Assembly: GCA_002402905.1 (NCBI GenBank)
Contig: DHGT01000051.1
Location: 28,115 to 62,580 of the forward strand
From: Desulfatitalea sp. UBA4791
GTDB taxonomy: Bacteria; Desulfobacterota; Desulfobacteria; Desulfobacterales; Desulfosarcinaceae
Length of the DNA stretch: 34,466 bases
Reading direction: 5' to 3'
Shown here: piece after piece, positions 7,927-14,934 of the stretch
How positions within the stretch are numbered: the stretch's first letter is position 1
Layout of the letters: the number at the start of each line of letters is the position of its first letter
The notes under the pieces: model-generated
What the model was told of the DNA's origin: nothing
Database searches by the model: none
The model's input: the letters and a program-made list of their open reading frames with translations, nothing else
Position numbers and translations under genes: made by a program

Positions 7927-8176
7927 GGCTGCGTTCCTTTTGTGTGGGAGTTGATTGTTCTGCTCGAGATCGCGATGCTGGTCTTCAACAGCGCCGAACA
8001 TGACCGTTCACCTGGAATGAAATAGAAAGCCATATTAATCATCCGTGATGCGGGGATCAAGGATTTTATTGGATTTTACAATTCCGTCGTCTTCCCCTTG
8101 ATATTGAGGGCAACCGACCTTTATACTGGGATCATCTGTCCGATGAATATCCATTATCTTCCCCAGGAGGCGCGGC

Positions 8177-9976
8177 GTGGCCAAAAAGTACGTGAGCAAA
8201 CGCAACATTGAATTCATGCTGTACGAGGTGTTCGACATCGTATCCCTGACCCGGTTGCCGTATTACAGGGCCCACAACAAAAAGTTGTTCGACATGACTC
8301 TGGATGCGGCTTTGAAGCTGGCCAAGGATCTTCTGTATCCCCATTTCGAGGAGATGGATCGTCAGGCGCCCTATCTGGAAAACGGCAAGGTGCGGGTCCA
8401 TCCTTCTGTGCGAAAGGTCATGGCGCAATTCGGAGAAGGCGGCTGGATCGCGGCCAAATTCGAAGAGCGGTTCGGAGGCGCTCAACTGCCCTATTTGATC
8501 GCCGACGCGTGTCAATTCATATTCACGGCGGCCAACTATTCATCCAGCGTGTTCCCTGGACTCACCGCCAAGGCCGCACGCCTGATCACCTCTTTCGGCA
8601 GCCAGGAGCTGATCGATACCTACGTGGAAAAGATGTTGAATGGCGAATGGCAAGGCACCATGGCGCTGACCGAGCCCCAGGCCGGAAGTTCGCTGGCCGA
8701 CATCACCACCATGGCCTATCCCACGGATAAAGGCTACTACCACATCAAGGGGCAGAAGATCTTCATCTCGGCCGGCGATCATGACGGCGTGGATAACGTC
8801 GTGCATCTGATGCTCGCCAAGATCGACGGGGCTCCGGCCGGGGTCAAGGGCATCTCCTTGTTCATCGTCCCCAATCAACGACCGACCGAGTTCGGCGGCC
8901 TGGCGCCCAATGACGTGACCGTGACCCAGATCTATCATAAAATGGGATACCGTGGCGCACCCATCACCGAGCTGAGCATCGGAGAAAAGAACGACTGCCG
9001 GGGCTACCTTGTGGGCAAACCCCACAACGGCCTGGCCTACATGTTCCAGATGATGAACGGATCCCGGTTGAGCGTCGGTATGGCCGCCATCGGCATCTCA
9101 TCGGCCGCCTATTACGCGGCCCTGGAATATGCCCGCGAACGGCCCCAGGGCCGTTTGGTGTCCGATCCGACTACACCTCAGGTGCCGATCATCGAGCATG
9201 CCGACATCCGGCGTCTGCTGCTCTATCAGCGTTCGTTTGTGGAAGGCGCCTTTTCCCTCTCCATGCAGTGCTGCCGCTATGCCGACGTGGAAACGGCCGC
9301 CGACGGAGAGGAAAAAGAGCACGCCGCCCTGCTGCTGGATCTGCTGATTCCAGTGGCCAAGAGCTATCCGGCGGAAACCAGCGTCCGTTCGACCAGTCAG
9401 GCGATTCAGTGTTTCGGCGGATATGGCTATTGCGAGGACTTTCCGGTCGAACAGCATTTCCGGGACACGCGCATCCACACCCTCCACGAGGGCACCACCG
9501 GCATCCAGGGCATGGATATATTAGGGCGTAAGGTGCGCATGAAAGAGGGGCGGGCCTTCACGCTGTACCTCGAAGAGGTGCGCAAGACCATCGCGGCTGC
9601 AACGGCGTTCGATGCCCTCAAGCCTTACGCCGATCGATTGTCCGCCGCCATCGTGGAGCTCGAAACGATCACCGCAGATTTGAAAGTATTGGGGCAGGAA
9701 AAGGGCACCCGGGTGATGCTGGCCGACGCCACCGTTTACCTCGATTATTTCTCGCTGATCACCATCGCCTGGCAATGGCTGCTCCAATCCATCGCCGCGG
9801 CCAAAGGGCTGGCCGGGAATCCATCCAAAGCCAATGCGAATTTCTACCAGGGCAAATTGCAGACCGCGCGTTACTTCTTTCACTATGAACTCCCCAAGGC
9901 GGGCGCTTTGGCCAAGCGCCTGGCCGAGCGCGAGGCGATTACCCTGGAGATGGAGAAAACGTACTTTCTGGATTGA
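8177..9976 (+). CDS. Acyl-CoA dehydrogenase, long form with extra C-terminal domain
   Basis: FAD enzyme that introduces an alpha,beta double bond in an acyl-CoA thioester, passing electrons to ETF or a quinone-linked carrier. At 599 residues it belongs to the long branch (FadE5/DmdC-like), not the 380-residue branch. Motifs: LTEPQAGSSLADITT near 166 (FAD/substrate loop), FGGYGYCEDFPVEQ near 413 and the active-site region LHEGTTGIQGMD near 436; the C-terminal 130 residues form the additional helical domain. The start is GTG at 8177 with CAGGAGG upstream. The next gene, 21 bases downstream, encodes a membrane protein with an NAD-binding reductase domain, and YceI follows. Chain-length specificity is unknown. 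Confidence 0.95.
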   Translation: MAKKYVSKRNIEFMLYEVFDIVSLTRLPYYRAHNKKLFDMTLDAALKLAKDLLYPHFEEMDRQAPYLENGKVRVHPSVRKVMAQFGEGGWIAAKFEERFGGAQLPYLIADACQFIFTAANYSSSVFPGLTAKAARLITSFGSQELIDTYVEKMLNGEWQGTMALTEPQAGSSLADITTMAYPTDKGYYHIKGQKIFISAGDHDGVDNVVHLMLAKIDGAPAGVKGISLFIVPNQRPTEFGGLAPNDVTVTQIYHKMGYRGAPITELSIGEKNDCRGYLVGKPHNGLAYMFQMMNGSRLSVGMAAIGISSAAYYAALEYARERPQGRLVSDPTTPQVPIIEHADIRRLLLYQRSFVEGAFSLSMQCCRYADVETAADGEEKEHAALLLDLLIPVAKSYPAETSVRSTSQAIQCFGGYGYCEDFPVEQHFRDTRIHTLHEGTTGIQGMDILGRKVRMKEGRAFTLYLEEVRKTIAAATAFDALKPYADRLSAAIVELETITADLKVLGQEKGTRVMLADATVYLDYFSLITIAWQWLLQSIAAAKGLAGNPSKANANFYQGKLQTARYFFHYELPKAGALAKRLAEREAITLEMEKTYFLD

Positions 9977-9997
9977 AAACCCTGGTGAATCGGGAGC

Positions 9998-10768
9998 ATG
10001 CAAGAAAACCGTCGAGTTACGCGACACTTTAATCGGATTGGGCTTGTCGCGGCCCATCTGTCAGCCTGCGGCGTGGCCTTCTGGCTGCATATGCAGCGCT
10101 ATCCGTTGGACCGTTCCCTCTATTACTGGTGGTTCGCCCCCCTGGATCTGGCCGCCATCCTGCTGGTCACCCCGCTTTATCTTTTCGCCAGCCGAGCCAG
10201 GCTGGGGTATGGTGTCAACGGGCTGTTTTCAGGTCTGGAGGCCATCGCACTGGTCTATTTCGGCCTGGCCCAGCTGGAACTCCCGTTCGCATCCTTTGGC
10301 AAGGCATCAGCCGCCTGGGTCGGCGTTGCACTGATCTTCGTCCGTTTGATTATCGGCCGTGCCGTTGTCGCCCATTCCGAACGCCTGGTGTTCATTGCCG
10401 GTGGCGTGGGGGTCACCCCCATGCTGAGTATTCTGCGCGCGCTGGCCGAGAGGGACGACACGCGCAGGATCAGGCTGATCTGGAGCAATCGCACCCGGGC
10501 GGACAGGGTCCATCCCGATGTGATCAAAAATCTCGAACGATCCTTGCCCGGATTGCAAACCACACATATCTTCACCCGTGAAGCGGAGGCGGGATGCCGG
10601 CCGGAAGGGATCACGCCGGAACGGCTCGAAGAACTGCTGGGGCCGTATCAGGTCGGCACCCTTGTGTTTTTATGCGGCCCATCCGGATTCATGAGGCGCA
10701 TCAAGGACCGGTTGTTACGCCTCGGATATCCTCGTCGCACCATAAAGACAGAAACCTTCCGAATGTAG
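9998..10768 (+). CDS. Membrane protein fused to ferredoxin-reductase-type NAD-binding domain, without FAD domain
   Basis: 256 residues. The N-terminal half has four hydrophobic segments (about 13-31, 44-64, 69-95 and 104-124), an arrangement I do not recognise as a named family. From residue 129 it is a ferredoxin-NADP-reductase-type nucleotide domain: FIAGGVGVTPMLSILRAL, WSNRTRADRV and LCGPSGFMRRI. In ferric reductase and oxygenase reductases an FAD-binding barrel of about 100 residues stands between membrane and NAD domains; here it is absent. Its place directly after an acyl-CoA dehydrogenase and before YceI suggests a membrane redox role, but without its own flavin domain it would need a partner. 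It could also be a deletion product. A GC-rich hairpin (10769-10787) follows the stop. Confidence 0.8.
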   Translation: MQENRRVTRHFNRIGLVAAHLSACGVAFWLHMQRYPLDRSLYYWWFAPLDLAAILLVTPLYLFASRARLGYGVNGLFSGLEAIALVYFGLAQLELPFASFGKASAAWVGVALIFVRLIIGRAVVAHSERLVFIAGGVGVTPMLSILRALAERDDTRRIRLIWSNRTRADRVHPDVIKNLERSLPGLQTTHIFTREAEAGCRPEGITPERLEELLGPYQVGTLVFLCGPSGFMRRIKDRLLRLGYPRRTIKTETFRM

Positions 10769-10787
10769 ACGGCCGGAAAGCGGCCGT
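10769..10787. other. Intercistronic GC-rich hairpin
   Basis: ACGGCCG and CGGCCGT pair around a GAAAG loop immediately after the stop of the reductase-like gene. There is no T-run, so it is more likely an attenuator or an mRNA stability element between this gene and yceI than a full terminator. Confidence 0.45.
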
Positions 10788-10828
10788 GCCAGGAGGTTCA
10801 TTCACCAAATTCAAAAAGGAGGTCACTC

Positions 10829-11428
10829 ATGAAACGTTATACAGCTTTGATGATCTTGGCATTGTGTGCCATGACCGCCGTGGGAGCTCCGCAGGCGGCG
10901 CAAGCGGCCGAATGGCGCTTCGATATGGCCCATTCGGGCATCTATTTTGACATTCAGCACATCTATTCCACGGTGCGCGGTCGTTTCGCCGACTTTTCGG
11001 GGACCTTCATTTTCGACCCCAACGATCTGACCGCAAGCCGCATTGAAGTGGTCGTGCAAACCCAGAGCGTCGACACCCAAATTACCAAACGGGACAACCA
11101 CTTGCGCTCAAAGGATTTTTTCGCGGTGAGCGACTATCCGACCATGACGTTCAAGAGCAAGTCGATCAACCACGCGGGTGGCAACCAGTATCGCATGGTC
11201 GGGGATCTGACCGTCAAGGATGTGACCCGCGAGATCGAGGTGCCGTTCGTGTTTCATGGGATCAAGGACAGCCCCATGCAAAAAGGGCAGCAGATCGCCG
11301 GATTTGACGCGCGTTTGACCATCGATCGTCTCGAATACCATGTGGGCGACGGTCGGTTCGTGAAACTGGGTGTGGTCGGCAAGGATGTGGCGGTGACGAT
11401 ATCACTGGAGATGATCAGCGATAAATAA
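10829..11428 (+). CDS. YceI family periplasmic protein
   Basis: 199 residues with a signal peptide (1-26, cleaved after AAQAA). The rest is the YceI lipocalin-like barrel: EWRFDMAHSGIYFDIQH at the start, VRGRFADFSGTFIFDPND, TKRDNHLRSKDFFAVSDYPTMTF (family core signature), DLTVKDVTREIEVPF and a terminal KDVAVTISLEMI. Family members bind isoprenoid chains, including quinones, in the periplasm. AAAGGAGGT lies before the ATG. The gene follows the dehydrogenase and membrane-reductase genes on the same strand, 60 bases after the latter, so it may belong to a quinone-linked module, but co-transcription is not proven. Confidence 0.95.
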   Translation: MKRYTALMILALCAMTAVGAPQAAQAAEWRFDMAHSGIYFDIQHIYSTVRGRFADFSGTFIFDPNDLTASRIEVVVQTQSVDTQITKRDNHLRSKDFFAVSDYPTMTFKSKSINHAGGNQYRMVGDLTVKDVTREIEVPFVFHGIKDSPMQKGQQIAGFDARLTIDRLEYHVGDGRFVKLGVVGKDVAVTISLEMISDK

Positions 11429-11484
11429 TGCCTGTTTACAAGCGGTCGATCGGCCTCGGTATCTGGAAGCCCTGAAAGGGAGGT

Positions 11485-11511
11485 GGGCAAGACCCACTAT
11501 GGGTCTTGCCC
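11485..11511 (+). terminator. Strong hairpin after yceI, no T-run
   Basis: GGGCAAGACCCA pairs perfectly with TGGGTCTTGCCC around a CTA loop (12 bp). It lies 57 bases after the yceI stop. The missing T-run makes it an imperfect intrinsic terminator, but nothing else ends the transcript. Confidence 0.5.
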
Positions 11512-11687
11512 GCAAGGAAGAGGATGAAGGTGTATGAAAAAGTTAGCTTCCGTCGATTGATTAAGCAAGCTTTGTGCCATTCGTTTTTAAAAAAATTTAG
11601 CAAATATATCCAAATGGTTGTATATTGATCCGGGTTTGACGCCAAGGAGTTCGGTCAAAAATCGTCAGAAACCCGACGCATTTTGAC

Positions 11688-11703
11688 AGGCGTGCAGGTT
11701 GCC
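11688..11703 (+). promoter_or_regulatory. Possible sigma54 -24/-12 promoter upstream of the DUF6125-like gene
   Basis: AGGCGTGCAGGTTGCC has GG and GC separated by ten bases and a perfect TTGC at -12. The -24 half (GGCGT for GGCAC) is weaker. The predicted start near 11714 leaves a leader of about 78 bases. The GTCAAAA/TTTTGAC dyad just upstream is a candidate activator site but is close to the promoter. Confidence 0.4.
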
Positions 11704-11791
11704 ATGGCGTGAGGAGGCCAACGATGAAGGTCCAATTGCCGCAGTTGCTCTGGTATGGAAACACGACCCTATCTAATTCTCCGGAGGTAAG

Positions 11792-12538
11792 ATGAGCGTT
11801 TTTAAAAATGAGATCAGCCAGGTCGATCACGATGCTTTGGTGCATATCGTGGTCGACGCGTTCAGAAGAATCGTTTTTCATTACGGCGCCTGGTTTTCGG
11901 AAGTCGCCCACCAGGTAGGATTGGAGAAGGCCCTCGCGGTCGAAGGACGGGTTTGGGATGCCACGCTTTCCAATCAGATCGACCGGCTCGGAAAGACCCT
12001 TGGATTCGAAACCGATTGCGGCGTGCCGGCCGCTCTGAAAGCGCTGCCCCGGGAGACATTGCTCGATCTGGTGGAAAAGCTGAGCGTCAACTGGCTGGCC
12101 AATGACGGCATCTGGTTCCAGGCCGTCGAAAAGCAGTTCGGCATGGGCGACGCTAAACGTTGCAACGACACCTGCTGGACCCGCTTTTCGCCCTTCGAGG
12201 CCCACCGGATCAAGGCCCTGCTCAAATTGCCGGACGACGGCGGACTTCCGGCCCTGAAACAAGCTTTGGGACTGCGTCTTTACGCCTTCATCAACGAGCA
12301 ATCCATAAAAGAGGTCGATGACCGGTGCTTTATCTTCGAGATGAACAATTGCCGGGTTCAGGCCGCCCGCAAACGCAAGGGACTGCCCGATTATCCCTGC
12401 AAAAGCGCTGGGATGGTCGAGTATCCCTATTTCGCCAGCACCATCGATCCCAGAATTCGGACCGAGTGCATCGGCTGCCCGCCGGACGCGCATCCTGACG
12501 AATGGTTTTGCGCCTGGAAGTTTTGCATCGATGGTTGA
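11792..12538 (+). CDS. Cys-rich conserved protein, DUF6125 / ATC-hydrolase-like
   Basis: 248-residue soluble protein with a mainly helical N-terminal half (VVDAFRRIVFHYGAWFSEVAHQVGLEKAL), resembling the DUF6125 family found mostly in anaerobes; the relation to L-2-amino-thiazoline-4-carboxylate hydrolase-like proteins is tentative. The C-terminal third is Cys-rich: NDTCW, DRCFIFEMNNCRVQAARK, YPCKSAG, then ECIGCPP and EWFCAWKFC, enough for a metal or cluster site, though no standard ferredoxin spacing is present. The start is supported by CGGAGGTAAG before ATG. It ends seven bases from the convergent histidine kinase stop. The reaction is unknown. Confidence 0.8.
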   Translation: MSVFKNEISQVDHDALVHIVVDAFRRIVFHYGAWFSEVAHQVGLEKALAVEGRVWDATLSNQIDRLGKTLGFETDCGVPAALKALPRETLLDLVEKLSVNWLANDGIWFQAVEKQFGMGDAKRCNDTCWTRFSPFEAHRIKALLKLPDDGGLPALKQALGLRLYAFINEQSIKEVDDRCFIFEMNNCRVQAARKRKGLPDYPCKSAGMVEYPYFASTIDPRIRTECIGCPPDAHPDEWFCAWKFCIDG

Positions 12539-12545
12539 GGTGCCG

Positions 12546-14666
12546 TCATGCCAGCGCCTCTCTGACCGCCTTGGCCAGATCGATGAGGGTGTAAGGCTTG
12601 CGCAGGTAGCATGACGCGCCCAGGGCCAATGCCTGGGACACGCGATCGGTTTCGGAGAAGCCGCTGGCCACGATCGCTTTCTGGCCGGGACGGATTTCAA
12701 GGATGCGCTGATAGGTTTCCAGACCGTCGATGCCCGGCGCCATGATCATGTCCAGAATCAGCAGGTCGCACCTGTCGTTCTGCATCCAGGCGATCGCATC
12801 TTCCCCGCTGGCCGCGGCATCCACCCGGTATCCCAGGCTTTCGAGCATGCTGACGGCGATGGTGCGTTGTTCCGCCACATCGTCCACGAACAGTATGTGT
12901 TCTCCCTTGCCAAGATAAGGATCCAGCGGCGGATGAAGGGCCTGGCTGGGCGCAGGCGATGTCGTAGCGGGCAGATAGAGATCAAAACGGGTGCCTCGTC
13001 CGGGCTGGCTGATCACGTCCACGAAGCCGCCGCTGTCTTTCACCGTTCCCCATACCACCGCCAGTCCCAGCCCCGTGCCGCTCCGGCCCATCACCTTCTT
13101 GGTGTAAAAGGGCTCAAAGATCCGTTCCAGATCCTCCTTCGAAATTCCCGGACCGGTGTCTGCCACTGACAGCACGATATAGTCGCCGGGGGTGATGATT
13201 TCATATCCGGCATGTGCTTCGGTCAGACGGCGGGCTTCTACGGCGATGGATAAGGCGCCACCCTCGGGCATGGCCTCGGCGGCATTGGCAACCAGGTTCA
13301 TCAATGTTTTTGACAGATGGACCGGCGACCCCGAGGTGCATGGGACCTGTTCCTGCAATCGGGTGCTCACGCGAACCAGTGGATGATAGGAGATGATCTT
13401 TTCATGTTCCGGGCTGGCCAGATAGTCGTCTACGACCCGGTTCACATCTATGACCTGGTTGACAGAGACACCCCTTCGGGCAAGGGTGAGCAGGTCCTGC
13501 ACGATGGCGGCCGCTTTTTCGCCGCACTGCTTGATGGTTTCGAGCGGTTTGCGCATCGGGTCGGCGGCCGCCATCTGCATCAAGAGCAGATCGGGGTAGC
13601 TCAGAATTCCGGAAAGGATGTTGTTCAGGTCGTGGGCCACGCCGCCGGCAAGGGTGCCCACGGCCTGCATCTTGCGGGCCCTTTGGAATCTGGCCTGAAG
13701 CGCCCCTTTTTCAGCCTCGGCGAGCTTTTGGGCGGTGATGTCCATCACCACGACGATGGCGCCTCTGGCGGCATCCATAGGCGCAATGGGCCGTATCTTC
13801 AGATGGCACTGGAGGCGGGAGCCGTCTTTGCGAATGATCTCGGTGTCCGGTCGGTCGATTTCGGGTTGCCCCACACCGTAGGCCAGATGCTCCGTTTTAT
13901 GGATATCTTCGACGTTGGGGTAAAAGCCAAGGATGTCGCCCCGGACTTCACGGCTGTCTTCGTATCCCAGCATGCGGGCCAGCGTCTCATTGGCCCAGGA
14001 AATGTTGCGATGCTGGACGAGGGCGATACCGACCGGAGAGGCGGCCAGCGTGGTCTTCAATGTCTTTTCGCTCGATTCCAAGGCCTCCTGCGCTTTTTCG
14101 GCGGCCACCATGGCGTATCTGGCCAGATACGCGAGGAGGATGAAGTTGACGATGATGTTGCTGATCGCGATGGCCGTTTGAAGGTCGGTGGCAAGTGTTT
14201 TCAGCGGTGGGGTCGCCGAAAGATAGAGCCAGACATACGTACCGGACAAACCGCACAGAAGGATGGCCTTGATGCCTTTTGTCCACGGGGCAATGAAGAC
14301 GAAAACCGTCAGGCTGAGAATATAATAGTGAAATCCCGCCGCCCAGCCATATGCCAGCGAGCTGTATATGGAGTGCGACGTGATGACCGCGACCCATATG
14401 CCGAAGGCCAGACCGTAAAAGCGGCGATAATTGAGGTACAGACAGGCCAGATCGGTCGGAATGCAGGCGATATTGATCCACAACGAGAGCGGCGCGCCCA
14501 GGGCCCAATGGACGGGGATATAGGCGGTGTGACCGACCAGCGCGAAGGCGAATAACAAATTACTGGCGATACCATACCGTTGATATCCGCCGGGTACATT
14601 CTCCGGTGCGTTGAAAAGGATCGCCTGAAGGCGGCGCAGGAAACCGAATTTCTCGTTCAATGGCAA
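12546..14666 (-). CDS. Membrane-bound hybrid sensor histidine kinase (TM-PAS-HisKA-HATPase-receiver)
   Basis: 706 residues from a TTG start at 14666; AGGAG lies three bases before it, and a second TTG two codons on has better spacing. Five or six hydrophobic segments occupy about 35-190. A PAS domain follows (about 205-320; SPVGIALVQHRNISWANETLARMLGY). The H-box AGGVAHDLNNILSGI carries the phosphorylated His near 345, and the ATPase has N-box MNLVANAAEAMPEGG and the G-boxes VADTGPGIS and GRSGTGLGLAVV. The C-terminal receiver (about 585-700) has VDDVAEQ and phosphoacceptor Asp in LLILDMIMAPGIDG. No output regulator is adjacent. The signal is not predictable. It is convergent with the DUF6125-like gene and divergent from the GNAT-nitrilase gene. 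Confidence 0.95.
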   Translation of the reverse strand: MPLNEKFGFLRRLQAILFNAPENVPGGYQRYGIASNLLFAFALVGHTAYIPVHWALGAPLSLWINIACIPTDLACLYLNYRRFYGLAFGIWVAVITSHSIYSSLAYGWAAGFHYYILSLTVFVFIAPWTKGIKAILLCGLSGTYVWLYLSATPPLKTLATDLQTAIAISNIIVNFILLAYLARYAMVAAEKAQEALESSEKTLKTTLAASPVGIALVQHRNISWANETLARMLGYEDSREVRGDILGFYPNVEDIHKTEHLAYGVGQPEIDRPDTEIIRKDGSRLQCHLKIRPIAPMDAARGAIVVVMDITAQKLAEAEKGALQARFQRARKMQAVGTLAGGVAHDLNNILSGILSYPDLLLMQMAAADPMRKPLETIKQCGEKAAAIVQDLLTLARRGVSVNQVIDVNRVVDDYLASPEHEKIISYHPLVRVSTRLQEQVPCTSGSPVHLSKTLMNLVANAAEAMPEGGALSIAVEARRLTEAHAGYEIITPGDYIVLSVADTGPGISKEDLERIFEPFYTKKVMGRSGTGLGLAVVWGTVKDSGGFVDVISQPGRGTRFDLYLPATTSPAPSQALHPPLDPYLGKGEHILFVDDVAEQRTIAVSMLESLGYRVDAAASGEDAIAWMQNDRCDLLILDMIMAPGIDGLETYQRILEIRPGQKAIVASGFSETDRVSQALALGASCYLRKPYTLIDLAKAVREALA

Positions 14667-14839
14667 GAACTCCTATGTTCTACTCAAGGTCAGTCGCTAT
14701 ATCTGTCGGCCTCGCATGGCAACGGACATGGCAGGCGTGGGTGGGGCCGGTGGCCAGGACCACGTGAGCCATGCGGTTGCACAAAAATCTGTTTATCGTT
14801 ATGGTATTTAACTGATCCGACGCAATCAAGTGCAAATAT

Positions 14840-14886
14840 TGTCGGCACGAAGGCCGTCTCCACCGGTCTCAGACGCGGCGCCGACA
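14840..14886. repeat. Inverted repeat TGTCGGC / GCCGACA in divergent promoter region
   Basis: TGTCGGC at 14840-14846 and GCCGACA at 14880-14886 are exact inverted copies 33 bases apart. They lie between the hybrid kinase and the GNAT-nitrilase gene. They could be operator half-sites or a long-loop hairpin in the leader. No matching regulator can be named. Confidence 0.35.
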
Positions 14887-14934
14887 TCGGGCCGATTGGT
14901 CATTTGTGGATGAGCACAAGTTTGGAGATTACCC

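Larger units (their letters stand above)
11429..11791. other. 363-base intergenic region: hairpin, AT-rich stretch, GTCAAAA dyads, sigma54-like element
   Basis: No gene is called. After yceI there is a strong hairpin (11485-11511), then an AT-rich stretch around 11585-11630. TTTGAC (11635-11640), GTCAAAA (11654-11660) and TTTTGAC (11681-11687) form overlapping inverted pairs. A GG-N10-GC element follows at 11689-11702. Confidence 0.6.

Noticed and set aside
11597..12700. 367-codon minus-strand frame opposite the DUF6125-like gene
   Set aside because: It overlaps the kinase end and the opposite gene, with no ribosome site and no recognisable domain.
13317..14555. 412-codon plus-strand frame opposite the hybrid kinase
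   Set aside because: It is a shadow of the kinase gene; the kinase frame has every domain motif.
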